This document shows positions 1 to 13,545 of a DNA stretch of 64,000 bases, in pieces. The translations under genes and the position numbers were made by a program. This DNA comes from Pardosa pseudoannulata (lineage: Eukaryota > Arthropoda > Arachnida > Araneae > Lycosidae), in assembly GCA_032207245.1 (NCBI GenBank), contig CM063500.1:63945930-64009929 (forward strand), written 5' to 3'. Position 1 is the first letter of the stretch. Each line of letters opens with the position of its first letter. Under the pieces are notes generated by a model, which worked only from the letters and a program-made list of their open reading frames with translations, did not search any database and was not told the origin of the DNA.

Positions 1-510
1 ACGTCTCCTGCCAGAATGCATGGTACCGCCAATAGTCAAGTTCGGCGGAGGTTGAATTATGGTCTGGGGGTATTTTTCCTGGTATGGACTGGGACCCTTG
101 GTCCCCATTCATGGGTAAGCTCAACGATGCCTACTGCACTATTTTGGATGATAATATGCTTCCTACGTTGTGGCAGTTTTACGGGTTGGACCTCTGTTAC
201 TGTCAGGACGACAATGCCAGATGTCCTGTTTCGAGGTTAATCAAGGCTTGGTATGGTGCCAATGGAATTCATCGAATGGACTGGCCTACCCAGAGACCAG
301 ACCTGAACCCTATCGAGTACTTCTGGGACGAGTTGGATCGCCGAATTAAGGGGTGCACTACTCGTCCAAAATCGGCGAAGGAACTTGTATTTCTACTCCA
401 AGCCAAGTGGAAGACAACGTCACTAGCTGTAATACAAAGACTTGTGGAAAGTATGCCGCGGAGGGTTCATGCTGTAAATGCCTCTCATGGAGGCTCTACC
501 AACTATTGAT
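1..510 (+). pseudogene. Tc1-like transposase, C-terminal remnant (DD34E)
   Basis: This is the C-terminal half of a Tc1/mariner-superfamily transposase, cut by the window edge. The open frame at 84-509 shows the second catalytic Asp in CQDDNA and the catalytic Glu in DLNPIEYFWDELDRR, 34 residues apart, which is the Tc1 DD34E arrangement. Before position 84 the homologous peptide (a VKFGGG-like stretch and a FSWYGLGPL-like stretch) is spread over other frames with a stop, so the copy is frameshifted. The frame ends naturally soon after the conserved C-terminal helix. Known for the family: the enzyme cuts and pastes DNA at TA sites. The inactive state is seen directly. Family assignment is secure, the exact lineage is not. 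Confidence 0.88.
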
Positions 511-654
511 TTTGAATAACGTTAGTTTTTCTTTTTTATCACAGGTGTCCAAATACTTATTGGTAGACAGTGTATACACACACACATACATAGAATACAC
601 ATACGAAATATGTGTATTTTAATAATAACTATAACTTATGTATTAGTATAATAT
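511..654. other. AT-rich flank, no gene seen
   Basis: This short AT-rich flank follows the Tc1 remnant and leads into a CA/TA/TG microsatellite. I saw no terminal inverted repeat here that would close the Tc1 element. Confidence 0.5.
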
Positions 655-716
<62 letters not shown>

Positions 717-717
717 A
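655..717. repeat. Compound (AC)n(AT)n(GT)n microsatellite
   Basis: An AC run passes into an AT run and then into a GT run. The order makes the block self-complementary, so it can fold into a single hairpin. Confidence 0.95.
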
Positions 718-1869
718 TTCTATTAATACATAAATTTTAGTCATTAATACAATACACATTTTATATTAATTCCAATTACCTTTTCAGAAAACTGTGGGAA
801 AGAGGAAAACTGTGTAACGAAATTTTTACCCTAGCCGTTTTCGTTTACCTTTGTGTTAAATGACACAAATCGAATATAAATCTTATTTTCTATACAGAAG
901 CAGAAAAAAACAAGATCAGGGAGCTGCAAGGGAGCTTGCTCTCCGCCGAGTATATATATAACTACACGGTTTTACAAAATGTTTTACATACTTTCGTGTT
1001 GAGTTAACCTTTTAAAAGGGGCGCTCTGAAGAACTAATTGATCTGCGGGACATATGCTATCCCAGCCCCTTTGAAAAGAATAAAACCATCAGTCGTTCTC
1101 GAATTTAACGGAGGAACACAAAATGGCGAATATCCTTCTTGCGTTTAAAGGTTTCTATGAACCTTGTAACACGAAGAGAAGAAAAAAAACCCTTGAAAAT
1201 AAGATATTCATGAAGTAAAGGAAGAAGGAAGAATAAAGAATTTTAACCTCTGTTTATTTCAGATAAATTGCTAGGCGAGAAAAATATGACGGCTGTGTTA
1301 TTTTCAATAATTTGAGTATTGAATGAAAATAACTCACGGAAAAATCAGATTAATCTTCCAATAAGTGAATTTCTATAAGATTGTAAAGTGAAAGAATAAA
1401 AGAAATAAAAGCAGTGACAATTATAGTCACATAAATCTTATTACAATTTGACAGCATAGAGATATCGAGATTTTCGAAGGATAGGTTATGGACTTACAAA
1501 ATGGCACAAAGAAATTTCATATAAATTTTTAGTTGAGTACGAATATAGAACAGAAGTCTTAATTAAACTGTAAAATGAGGGATGAAAAGTTTTTTCTCCC
1601 AAATAATACTTTTTATTGACATCTACACCAAGGATATTATAATTATTTAACCCTAGAATGCTATCCTTATGTCTCGAAGCCGTTTTTGATTAGAATGATA
1701 AACTGCTAAAAGCTCTACATTCAATGTGCAATAAATCGTTTTTTAAAAGGAATGCGTATGTATTGCTTGTTTTAAATTAAAGTTTTTAAAAACTATCTTG
1801 CAGACGTAACAATAATAACTTTATTCGATAAAAACAGTATAGCTTTTGTCGGGTTTTTTAAGCATGCCA
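718..1869. other. Non-coding stretch with one inverted repeat
   Basis: No coding frame is supported. An imperfect inverted repeat lies at about 1007-1081, where CTTTTAAAAGGGGC pairs with GCCCCTTTGAAAAG with one mismatch around a loop of about 45 bases. At about 1648 a TTAA is followed by CCCTAGAATGCTA, which resembles a piggyBac end, but no matching right end was found. Confidence 0.4.
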
Positions 1870-2690
1870 CGGATCTATTTTTGCTGAACGATTTCTAGCA
1901 GTACCTGAAGAAACTATCATCACTAGACCTTCAAGAGCGGTTAAGATAGGTTTCCTAATGTTATGTCTGAGACTAATGTAAATTTAATTGTTGTTTCTCT
2001 AGGTTTAAATATTGAAAAGTTGCTTTGTAACTGTCTAGTTACATCTAAAGGCATTTCAAGCGACCTGAAGAAAATATCCTCTCAATTGATCTCCAATAGC
2101 GGTTAAGATATGTTGTTTAATGTTATGTCTGGGACTCTAATGCAAATTTAATTGTTATTTCTAGGTTTAAATACTTAAGAATTGCTCTGTAACTGTCTAG
2201 TTAGATCTAGTGACATCTAGTGGCGATCCGAAGAAACTATCCCCAGTCAACATCCAACAGCGGTTAAGATAGGTTGTTTAATGTTATATCTGGGACTCTA
2301 ATGCAAATTTAATTGTTATTTCTAGGTTTAAATACTTAAGAATTGCTCTGTAATTGTCTAGTTAGATCTAGTGACATCTAGTGGCGATCCGAAGAAACTA
2401 TCCCCAGTCAACATCCAACAGCGGTTAAGATAGGTTGTTTAATGTTATATCTGGGACTCTAATGCAAATTTAATTGTTATTTCTAGGTTTAAATATTTAA
2501 GAATTGCTCTGTAACTGTCTAGTTACATCTGGTGACATCTAGTGGCGACCCGAAGAAACTATCCTCAGTCGACCTCCAACAGCGGTTAGGATAGGTTACT
2601 TAATGTTATGTCTGGGACTCTAATATAAATTGCTGTTTCTTGGTATAAATGTTACTTTGTAACTGTTTTGTGCTCTTTTATAATATTCTA
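1870..2690. repeat. 161-bp tandem repeat, four copies plus partial ends
   Basis: The block GGTTAAGATAGGTT recurs at 1939, 2101, 2262, 2423 and, altered, at 2583, which gives spacings of 162, 161, 161 and 160 bp. The units starting at 2262 and 2423 are nearly identical, so that pair duplicated most recently. The first and last copies are more diverged. Each unit carries the phrases CATCTAGTGGCGA and CGAAGAAACTATCC. No coding frame runs through it. Confidence 0.93.
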
Positions 2691-3329
2691 ATAAATAAGA
2701 CAAGCGCTACCTGGTGTTAGTGTTTATTGAAAACCGGTCACAGGTATTTCTGAAATTTTGTCAAAATGCTTATACGTTTAGGAAAAACAGTAATTCTATT
2801 CATATTTAATAAATAAATTGCTTAAGAATACATGTTATTACGGTTAGTAGGAATGCTACCGAATACTTTTAAAACCTCTAAATTAACCATTATTTCTCAA
2901 TATAAACCACAATATCAACTGTGATTTTATTGCCAAAATTTGAATACGAATCAAAGGCGACATGGTACTTTCAAGACTTAAAATCGTCTTTATTATTCTC
3001 TTCGATTCATCATAAAATAAAAAGTTCTGCTCAATTTTCAGAGAAACTTTTTGAAAATTTTTAATAACGCTCTAGTTTTGAAAATAATTTTAGTTTTTTC
3101 ATTTCAAATATTACATTTAAAAAAAAAATAAACGAGGTAGAGTCAAGTTCAAAGAATGGTCGCCTAAATTAACACAGGTGTTCGTTGGAAGCGAAATATA
3201 TCTTTTCGAGGTTGGCAGCACTAATAGGGAAAAAACACAGCAATCTGAAATTCATTTCTGGTACTGTCGGAGTTAACTGCAGATCATTTCTGATAAAGCG
3301 GATTTTTCATCGAATATTGAAATGTCTTC
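2691..3329. other. Non-coding AT-rich stretch
   Basis: I see no gene or repeat boundary here. The 5' part of the mariner remnant that follows may extend into about 3120-3330, but no terminal inverted repeat could be identified. Confidence 0.4.
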
Positions 3330-3337
3330 TTTAAGGC

Positions 3338-4033
3338 AGCATGTAAACATCAAATTCTGCGTTTTACTAGAGAAATCACCTTCTGAGACGCTCGAGATGT
3401 TGAAGAAAGCATAAGGAAACGATGCCATGAAATAAACTTCTGTGTCCGAGTGACATAAAAGTTTTCATGAAAGTCGCACAAACATCGGAGATAACATTCA
3501 GACTGGGCACGCCTCCTCTTCCATTGCACATGAGAATGTTGAGCGCTCAAGAAAATCTGCGCTCGGACAGACGAATAACCATTGATGATGCTATTGCCTC
3601 TAAACTTAGAATTTCACATGGGAATGTTCACAGAATTCTTAATAATTCTCCAAAATGTCAATAAAAAACTTTACCTAGAAATCCTTAAACGATTATGAAA
3701 TGCAAACAGACGAGAACGACCTGAAAAAATTAGCAACAAACGATTGTTTTCTTTTTACACGACAATGCTTCTCCATATCGCGCTCTGACTGTTACAAAGT
3801 ACTTTGCCAGAAACAGTGTTACCACTCTGGAACACCCTTCTTATTCTAGCACCAGCAGATTTTTACATGTTTACACGGCTGAAAAGAAAATTGAAGAGAC
3901 ACCGGTTTGGGGATTCAGATGAGGTGATCGAAAATGCGTCGAAGCAACTGATAGTCCTCTCAAAAAATGGATTTCAGGAGTGTTTTGAACAGTTATACGA
4001 ATGCTGGAACAAGTGTGTGGCAAGAAGATAGTA
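3338..4033 (+). pseudogene. Degenerate mariner transposase
   Basis: Several frames together reproduce a mariner transposase. Around 3345-3540 there is an N-terminal helix-turn-helix region (FCVLLEKSPSETLEMLKKAYG, broken by stops, then the SGRASSSI-like linker). At 3560-3650 comes the second helix-turn-helix (RRITIDDAIASKLRISHGN). The C-terminal catalytic part at 3750-4030 has a HDNASPYRALTV-like motif and then APADFYMFTRLKRKL, as in the D,D34D mariner core. The middle third, which should hold the first catalytic Asp, is missing between about 3660 and 3750. The copy is internally deleted and frameshifted, so it cannot be functional. The subfamily was not determined. Confidence 0.82.
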
Positions 4034-4275
4034 CTTTAAAGGTCAATAAAGTAAAATTATTATCCTATTTTTTAGTAATTCGTGTGACAGGAAGATAATA
4101 CTTTGAAGGTGAATAAAGTAAAATTATTATCCAATTTTTTAATAATTCGTGTGACAGGAAGACAGTCCTTTGAAAGTCAATAAAGTAATTTTCCTATTTT
4201 TTAATAATTCGTGTGACAGGAAGACAGTACTTTGAAGGTCAATAAAGTAAAATTATTGTCCTACTTTTTAATAAC
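4024..4275. repeat. Tandem 62-67-bp repeat at the mariner 3' end
   Basis: Four copies start at 4024, 4091, 4158 and 4220 with the phrase GAAGATAGTACTTTGAAGG, followed by TCAATAAAGTAAAATTATT and GTGTGACAG. The third copy is about 5 bp shorter. The first copy overlaps the last transposase codons and the presumed polyadenylation signal (AATAAA), so a piece of the transposon end was multiplied in place. Confidence 0.9.
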
Positions 4276-5277
4276 TTGTAATTGACCTATTCCGGGAACA
4301 TTTTAACCCTAACAAGAAGAAAATACACACCAAATGAAGAAAACTTAATTAATTTTCCTGCAAGTTCTGTTCTTTGCCCCCCCTCTCTTTTAAATCCATA
4401 AACAGTCCGCCTGCCCCCCTCTCCCCCCAAAAAAACCCATCTCCAAAATTTCATTAATTTTGTCAATATAAATTTACGTACTTAATAAAATTACCAATAC
4501 AATTACTAATTGGTGTATGTCTACTTAAAGGATATAAGATTAAATTCAGAAATAATACTACATTCTTTTAACTACCACTTTAACAACAATTATATTAATA
4601 TTCAAAAAACATAAAATGAGCGCACTAACATATACCACTATTTTTCATCCAAACACAAATCTTTAAATATGTCCATACAATATAAAATAGACCTATACCA
4701 CTTTCCAAGAAAACGATTGAATTAAAATGCAGGGCCGTGTCATTCTATGATACATAGAAGCGGCTGCATCAGGCGACATATGGACCACAATATTCAAAGG
4801 GCGGTATTTAGAATACTTACATCATACCGCACAGTTCTATTAAAACATGGATTAGTTTTCCTTATTCGTCTTTAAGCATTCATTTGAATGCTTCTGTGTT
4901 AATAAAAAGCAAAAGGTATTTCTGGCCAAGATATTTAGTATGCAGAGCAACGAACATGACTTTTCAGTCCGGAAATACTGTGTAGCACGCTCATTAGGGA
5001 ATTACAGGGGGAAACTTCCCCCTTCAACATTCTAGAATAGAGTCAATGTAGTTATTTTTTCCTACCTTTTTATTCTAACTTGAAAGTTCAAAAGGCTCGG
5101 GATTATTAAAAATATTTATATTCTATAAGTAGCATAATCAAATTATGCGAGGTAAAAAACGACAAAAATATTTTTTTCTACATAGTAACAGAATATAGAT
5201 TGTAAATATAATAGACTAAGGTTATATTTTTATTAGGACACACAACTTATACATGTCCTAGTTTAAATTACTGTGAA
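4276..5277. other. Non-coding stretch with C-runs and a hairpin
   Basis: No gene is supported. There are C-rich runs at about 4378-4430. A perfect 9-bp hairpin with a 2-base loop lies at 4874-4893 (AAGCATTCATTTGAATGCTT). The segment near 4730 (GCAGGGCCGTGTCATTC) resembles the end of a hAT element, but no partner end was found. Confidence 0.4.
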
Positions 5278-5569
5278 ACACACACACACACACGTTTATA
5301 TATATACACATACATTTAAATTTCATACCAAAGTCCGGTCATTTTATACATGTATGTATGTGCATATATATATATATATATAACATGTATATACGTGTGT
5401 GCATACATACATACACACATGTATATAAAAGATATGAATTACATTCTATTGATATATTCAGATAATCAGAAACGGATAAAGTAATAATTTATTACTTATT
5501 AGAACGTACAGTTAGTATACATTTGTCATTGTTTGTGTATATATATACATACACATACACACACATATA

Positions 5570-5660
<91 letters not shown>
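5278..5660. repeat. CA/TA/TG microsatellite cluster with long (TA)n
   Basis: Three microsatellite tracts lie close together: a CA run at 5278-5293, a mixed TATG/TA/CATA block at about 5345-5420, and a long TG then TA array at about 5540-5660 with roughly 35 TA repeats. Confidence 0.93.
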
Positions 5661-5664
<4 letters not shown>

Positions 5665-5829
5665 CAACCCGACGGACGTTGTCCAGCTTAAACGCCGTAA
5701 ATCCAAAAATTGTAAAACGTTTTTAAATAAATTATAAACTGGATCGTTTTGATGGAAAAGTAAGGAAAAAATATTTTAAAAATACTTGATGCCACCACAC
5801 GCACAGTCATCACAAACGTAATTAGATTA

Positions 5830-5928
5830 AATTAAAATTCCAACGTCGTCTGTACGGGGATTCGATCCTGAGACTTCTCGTACTGAAGCCCGTTGCGCTG
5901 ACCACTGCGCCACAGATACGTTGGCAGT
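5830..5928 (-). repeat. tRNA-derived SINE head or tRNA pseudogene
   Basis: On the minus strand the sequence contains an A-box-like TGGCGCAGTGGT and a B-box-like GGATCGAATCC about 40 bases apart, as in a tRNA gene with an internal RNA polymerase III promoter. The acceptor and T stems do not pair well, so a functional tRNA is unlikely. It differs in sequence from the abundant SINE family further right. Confidence 0.6.
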
Positions 5929-5984
5929 GAAGGGTTTCAAGTGGCATTATAATAATCTCAATAAGCGCGCAATTCTGGATTTTT

Positions 5985-6150
5985 AATGAAAAAAGCATTT
6001 TCTATCGGATCAAATTGTGAATCTAAACCATTCTCGAATCAACTTAATTACATGCACAAAATTTCATCAAAATCAGTCCAGCCGTTTAGGAGGAGTTCTA
6101 TAAAAAACCCAAGGACAGAAGAATTTTATATAAAAAGATATGTGTGTGTA
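5985..6150 (+). repeat. Retroelement 3'-UTR-like repeat
   Basis: The phrase AATTTCATCAAAATCAGTCC followed by AGCCGTTTAGGAGGAG is a pattern I associate with the 3' regions of arthropod non-LTR elements and of SINEs that use them. No protein part is attached. The assignment rests on recall of the motif only. Confidence 0.4.
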
Positions 6151-6962
6151 AACAAGGCGAAATTAATCCTTTGGTAACACTTGGATGAAATTAAGCCCCT
6201 ATTATTTTTACTTGACCGGGCTTACTGGGCAATGAGAAGTCTAAGCAACTAGCAGTCGTGGCACCTTAGAAGAAAGCGAGTCCAACGTGAAACTTAGCTT
6301 TATTTAAAACCTAAGAAAAAGCATCTTTCTCTATCAAGAGCAGAGTATGGAATGATACATGAAAACACTTGCACTTACGAAGTTGGGTCCCACAGCGAGA
6401 CAAGACGAAGAGATTCCCAAGAGAAAGTAGTTTAATCAGCGTTCTTAATAGTCAGAAACTTAGATCATTGGAAAAATGAATTTCACCTGGGAGAGCTGGA
6501 AAATGTGGCAAGTGGACAGGAAATTATCATTTATTTCAGAGTTAACATTGGGAGACGGGTATAAAAAATTTTAAGTCAGAGTACACTCCGTTAAGATATC
6601 AGACGGCTGAGAAAATAGATATCAAGGAGAAAAAGTAGAATTTTTAAGAGATATTTTAAGTGTAACAATTTTGATATATTATATCTATTATTATTATCTC
6701 CTTTGCTTTAAGCTGCACATAAGGACTCCAGTCTATTTTTTCCATGCAACCCTGTCCAGGGCCAAACTTTTTGCCTCCTCCTTTTAATTTTACGTTGCAC
6801 AGATCTTAATGTACATCTCTTTGCCAAGTAAGCCTTAGCGTTCCTCTTTTGCGTTTCCCGTGCCCAAGTATCTGCGATATTGGCAGGTCAATCTCGTTTT
6901 AAACGAAGGATATGTCCAGTCTATCTCCATCGTCTCTTTAAGATTTCCTCGTGAATGGGTAT

Positions 6963-6963
<1 letters not shown>
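6151..6963. other. Non-coding stretch with a weak retroelement-like patch
   Basis: From about 6700 to 6960 the minus strand reads in short pieces (GNAKEER, then a stretch resembling a tail of a non-LTR element protein) without a frame longer than a few dozen codons. I cannot assign it firmly. The rest is featureless. Confidence 0.25.

Positions 6964-7039
<76 letters not shown>
6964..7039. repeat. (TA)n microsatellite
   Basis: This is an uninterrupted TA array of about 38 repeats. Confidence 0.97.
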
Positions 7040-7041
<2 letters not shown>

Positions 7042-8349
7042 ACGGACTTCAAGATGGGTGGTTGCAGTCATGGCCCATAAAAATGACACCGTTTTAGTTA
7101 TAGACGTTTATTAACAGAACGTTGGAGATCGGGTTCCCACTTTATTAAAGGAGCAGGACAAACTGAGAGGTCAGCTAACATCAAGTTATAAGTAACAGGC
7201 TTTGAACAGCTGGGTTAACATTTTAGTCAATATCTCTGGGTTAATATCTAAGAAAATCTGCCTCCGATAGCGTGCATCTCCTTTTTCGTTTGGAAATTTC
7301 CTAAATTGTCCGCTACGGAAATGTAGAATTATAATTGATCAGACCATTTCTCTGAGGGTGTTAACTGTAGCCCCAGTGGTCAATTTATGTTAAGGGTTGA
7401 AAAGGGGAAAGCAAGAGGATGACAGAATTTTTGCCCTTGATTTAAGATTTGAAAACCCTTGAGAATTTTCTCGGGCCATCTTAGGGATTTTATATACAAA
7501 ACGCTTACACATTAGTTTCCCGATCTAGTTTACTTTTCCTTACATATATACATACATACATTTATGACACGGTCCGAGTGATCAAGGCATGAAAGACACA
7601 TATTGGTTCATGTACAAAAATGTCTTTAGTGTATTTTTTCTGTCTATGCCTACGCCATTTAGATATCCTTTGTTTTCATTTTGGGACGAAAAGAGTGCAG
7701 GATGTTATCAGCCCACTCTGGAATTTTTTAACGTTTGTGCACCTTCTTTTGATTGCAATCTGCAATCGATATAACGAAAAATTTCAATATCACAAGTATT
7801 AACGTTGTGGGGCATAGCTGAATAATGATAAGTTGTAAAATGTTGAAATATAACGATAGATGCAATATAACCAGCTGCAATATAACGATAAATTTACTAA
7901 ATTACATCGGAACCATTGGGGAACAAAGCAACTCAAAGATATCGGCGTATTCATATACATTTATAGCATTTCTTTCTACACAATTGATACAACGTTTCAA
8001 AGTCCCTTTAATAGAAACAAAAATAATAATCTACTAATTATGGAGTATAATTTTGAATTTTTATTGTTTAATTCTACCTAGTACGAAGTAAAAGAAGTCA
8101 TATAATCATGAATTACTTCGGTTTAAAACGAAATATCGATGTAACTAAATGACTCATATAATGAATAATAATGCCTCCGGTTTTCGCCGAAGAGAAGTAC
8201 TGCATCTCTACTAACAACACGGTTACTTTGAAAGACGAAAATGTTGACAACAATTTGCGAATGATGATTTTATGTCACATCATACAAATAAAAAAAAGAG
8301 ATAAAAAGTTATATATTGTGCGTAAAATGATGTCATGAGTACACAGATC
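7040..8349. other. Non-coding stretch
   Basis: Only short, unsupported frames are present. No transposon end, splice-site pair or known repeat was recognised. Confidence 0.5.
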
Positions 8350-9165
8350 AGCTATTTTTAAAGTTTATTCATTTTTTAAATTTTTGGAGCTTTTTAAAGT
8401 AAGATTATCAAAAGTTGTTTTTTTTTTAGCAATTGTAACAATATTCATCTCACACATAAAAAATGAATAGTAATAATTATGAGTATCAGAAATTACAATA
8501 ATTTGTGAGTATATAATATAAATAAATAGTTAGGTAAATTAATTTGATTTCAGTAAAAGTTCCTCCTCTTTGACTTAAAAGCCAATTATAACATTCTTTA
8601 TATCTCCATAATAAAATGGAAAACTACTTTTTTATTTTAAATAAATATCAAACAGGGTTTTCTTTAAAGTTTTAGTTACACCGAATATATAAATGCAAAA
8701 TGTTTTATCTCAATAAATGAGTAAATAAATAAATTTTTATAAAATCCTTAAATTTATTAAAATTTGAAAAATCACCGATTTTTGAAGAATTTTCAAAATG
8801 CCCTTATATTACCCTGATGTTTTTCCCAGAGTCGTAAAGTACTTCGACAATGCCTTTATTTTACAGATGCTCGGATCACTATTAAAAAAGTTTTGTGATG
8901 TAAAAGAAAAAGAAAAAAAAATCTACACAAGGAGCTTAACGAAATGATTAGGAAAAGAAAATTTTAAAGGGAGTAAGAAATAATTATCACATAACCCGCA
9001 TTCAGGTTGCAAAAAAGTTGGATTTGCTAGTAACAACGCTTAACGGCACAGTTACTAAACAAGAGGCTATATTCAAACGTTCATCACAATCATTTACATT
9101 AAATAAATAAAAATATCAATGCTGAGAAAATAGACTTATTTTATAGTTTAAACAAGTAAAAAACA

Positions 9166-9337
<172 letters not shown>

Positions 9338-10104
9338 AACGTTGTTAAACATATTGTAAGCGGTAATTTAATTGAAGAGACTTTATCTCTCTAGGTTTTT
9401 TTTTAAAATTTTGGCACTTTTACAGAAAGCTTCACTAAAATTTGATTTTTTTAAACAATTGTGACAATATTTCTCCCACATAAAAAATGAATAGAAATAA
9501 TTATGCGTATCAGAAATTACAATAATTTGTGAGTATCAGCAATATAAATAAATAGTTAGGTAAAGTAATTTGATTTCAATAAAAGTTCCTCCTCTTTGAC
9601 TTAAAAGCCAATTATAACATTCTTTAAATCTGTACAACAAAATTTAAAACTACTTTTTTTTTTAATTTTAAAGAAATATAAAAAGGGTTTTCTTTGAAGT
9701 CTGAGTTACATTGGTCCTATAAATGTAAACTGTTTTATTTCAATAAATGAATAAAATAAATAAATTTTAAAAAATTCTGTAAGTTTGTTAAATTTTGAAA
9801 AATTTACTGAATTTTGAAAATTTTTCAACTATTAAAAGTTACTAGTTTTGTGGTGTAATATAAAAAAAATCGATACGAGAATTAAAGCGTAAGGTTTCAC
9901 CAATTGATAATGAAAATTTTTTTTAAAGGGAATAAGAAATCATTCTCACTTAATCCGCATTCAGGTAGCAAAAAAGTTAATTTGCTTATAACAACGCACA
10001 GTTACTAAACGTTCACTATAATTATTTATATTAAAAAACTGAAAATATCAATACTGAGAAAATAGACTTATTTTATAGTTTAAACAAGTTAAGTAAAAAC
10101 ATTG

Positions 10105-10107
<3 letters not shown>

Positions 10108-10194
<87 letters not shown>

Positions 10195-10226
10195 GGAGAG
10201 AGAGAGAGAGAGATAGGAGAGAGAGT
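10108..10226. repeat. (TA)n(GA)n array, unit 2
   Basis: A TA run switches directly to a GA run. The position in the unit is the same as for the array at 9166. Confidence 0.97.
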
Positions 10227-11086
10227 AAAATCGTCGTAAAAATATTGTAAGCGGTAATTTAATTGAAAAGACTTTCTCTCTCTAAGTTTATTCTTTTTTC
10301 AAAATTTTGGCACTTTTTACAGTAAGCTTCACTAAAAATTCTATTTTTTTAGCAACTGCGACAATATTCATCCCACACATAAAAAATGAATAGAAATAAT
10401 TATGAGTATGAGAAATTACAATAATTTGTGAGTATCAGTAATATAAATAAATAGTTAGGTAAAGTAATTTGATTACAATAAAAGTTCCTCCTCTTTGACT
10501 TAAAAGCAAATTATAACATTCTTTATACCTGCATAATAAAACGGAAAACTACTTTTTTATTTTAAATAAATATCAAACAGGGTTTTCTTTGAAGTTTTAG
10601 TTACATTGAACATATAAATGCAAACTCTTTTATCGCAATAAATTTTTTTAAAATTCCCTAAATTTGTTAAAATTTGGAAAAATTACTGATTTTTGAAGAA
10701 TTTTCAAAAATGCCCTTATTTTACCGTGATATATTTCAGAGTCGTAAAGTACTCCGACAATGCCTTTATTTTCCAGATGGTCAATCACTATTAAAAGTTA
10801 TATCTCTATTAAAACAGTTTCGTGGTGTAAAAATAAAATATATACGAGGATTAAAGCGTAAGGCTTCACCAACTGATTAGGAAAAGAAAATTTTAAAGGG
10901 AGTAAGAAATAATTCCCACTTAAACCGCATTCAAGTTGCAAAAAAGTTGGATTTGCTTGTAACAACGCTTAACGGTACAGTTGCTGAATAAGATGCTATA
11001 TTCAAACGTTCACCACAATCATTTATATTAAAAAACTGAAAATATCAATACTGAGAAAATAGACATAGTTTAAACAAGTCAAAAAC

Positions 11087-11088
11087 AT

Positions 11089-11184
<96 letters not shown>

Positions 11185-11187
11185 GTG

Positions 11188-11238
<51 letters not shown>

Positions 11239-11259
11239 ATATAATATATATATATTATA

Positions 11260-11324
<65 letters not shown>

Positions 11325-11333
11325 GAGAGAGAG
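11087..11333. repeat. (TA)n array with interruptions, unit 3
   Basis: A TA array of about 230 bp is interrupted by ACATATAT, GTGTATATAC and TATATTATATAT variants and ends in a short GA run. Confidence 0.97.
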
Positions 11334-12323
11334 AAATCGTTGTAAAAAGTATTGTAAGCGGCAAATTAATTGAAAAGACTTTCTCTCTTTAAGTTTATTT
11401 TTTCAAAATTTTGGCGCTTATTACAATAAGATTCACCAAAAATTCTATATTTTTAGAAATTGTAACAACATACATACCACCCATACAATATTAATAGAAA
11501 TAATCATGCGTATCAGAAATTACAATACTTTGTGAGTATTAGTAATATAAATAAACAGTTAGGTAAAGTAATTTGATTTCAGTAAAATATCCTCCTCTTT
11601 GACTTAAATTATAACTTCCATTAAATCTGTATAATAAAATGGAAAACTACTTTTTTATTTTAAATAAATATCAAATAGTGTTTTCTTTGAAGTTTTAGTT
11701 ACACCGAATATATGTAAATGCAAACTGTTTTATCTCAATAAATGAATAAATAAATAAATTTTAAAAAATTCCCTAAGTTTCTAAACTTAGCGAATTTTTA
11801 GAAATTTATTTAAATTTAAATTTATTTAAAATTTATTCATAAATTGTTAATAAAAATTGTTAAATTTATTATTATTTAATGATTATGATTTTTTAAATTT
11901 ATTCAAAATTTGGAAAAATCACTGAATTTTGAAGAATTTTAAAAAATGCTCTTAAATTACCCTGATATATTCCAGAGTCGTAAAGTACTTCGACAATGCC
12001 TTTATTTTCCAAATGCTCAATCACTATTAAAAGTTATTAGTTAAAAAAATATATCATCTATACAAGGATTGAAGCGTAAGGCTTCACCAATTGATTAGGA
12101 AATGAAAAGTTTTAAGGGAGCATGAAATAATTCCCACTTAACCCGCATTCAAGTTACAAAACAGTTGAATTTGCTTGTAACAACGCTTACGGCACAGTCA
12201 CTGAACAAAATGCTATATTCAAACGTTCACTATAATTATTTATATTAAAAAACTGAAAATATCAATACTGAGAAAATAGACTTATTTTATAGTTTAAACA
12301 AGTTAAGTAAAAACATTGCTATT

Positions 12324-12684
<361 letters not shown>

Positions 12685-13340
12685 AAATATTGTAAGCGGT
12701 AATTTAATTGAAAAGACTTTCTCTCTCTAAGTTTATTCTTTTTTCAAAATTTTGGCACTTTTTACAGTAAGCTTCACTAAAAATTCTATTTTTTTTAGCA
12801 ACTGCGACAATATTCATCTCACACATAAAAATTAATAGAAATAATTATGAGTATCAGAAATTACAATAATTTGTGAGTATCAGTGATATAAATAAATGGT
12901 TAGGTAAAAAAATTTAATTTCAATAAAAGTTCCTTCTCTTTGACTTATAAGCAATGATTTAAATTAAAAGCAATAAACTTAATTTTAATAATAAGATTAT
13001 TACTTATTATTTCTAATAATAAGCAATAATTTTATTTTTAATTAAAAGCAATAATCCTATCTTTAATGGTTTAAAGATAAGATTCTATAAACCTGTATAA
13101 TAAAATAAAAAAAATTACTTTTTTATTTTAAATAAATAACAAAAAGCGTTTTCTCTGAAGTTTTGATTACACTGAACCTATAGCTGTAAATTGTTTTATC
13201 TCAATAAATAAATAAATATTTTTTTTTAAATTACCAAAACTGATAAAATTTTGGAAAATTTTATTATGCAGAATTTTGATAAGTGCCTTATTTTTTTACC
13301 CTGATATAGTCCAGAATCATAAAGTATTTCTACAATTACC

Positions 13341-13545
13341 TGATGTATAAAAATTCTATTAAAAAAACCCTTTCTCCTTTGAAAGCATCGTGGCTTTATA
13401 CGTGTACATGTATAAATTTATGTACATATATTTATTTACTTATTTTTTAAACATATTAACAAAAGCGGTTAATTCGATATTTTAAACCATAAAATTATTT
13501 TAATCTATTAGGATATTTAAAAGAATATCTCATTCCAAAACCGTC
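13341..13545. other. Non-coding AT-rich spacer
   Basis: This spacer links the truncated fifth ~1-kb unit to the GC-rich island. It contains a small palindromic patch, TACGTGTACATGTA, near 13400. Confidence 0.5.

Noticed and set aside
996..1081. piggyBac-type element beginning at the TTAA near 1004
   Set aside because: Only a local inverted repeat was found. No second TTAA with matching end delimits an element.
5512..5726. Overlapping Tyr/Ile-rich frames on both strands
   Set aside because: They are produced by the (TA)n array, with no conserved flanking coding sequence.
5830..5928. Functional tRNA gene on the minus strand
   Set aside because: Internal promoter boxes are present, but the T stem and acceptor stem do not pair properly. 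Treated as SINE or pseudogene.
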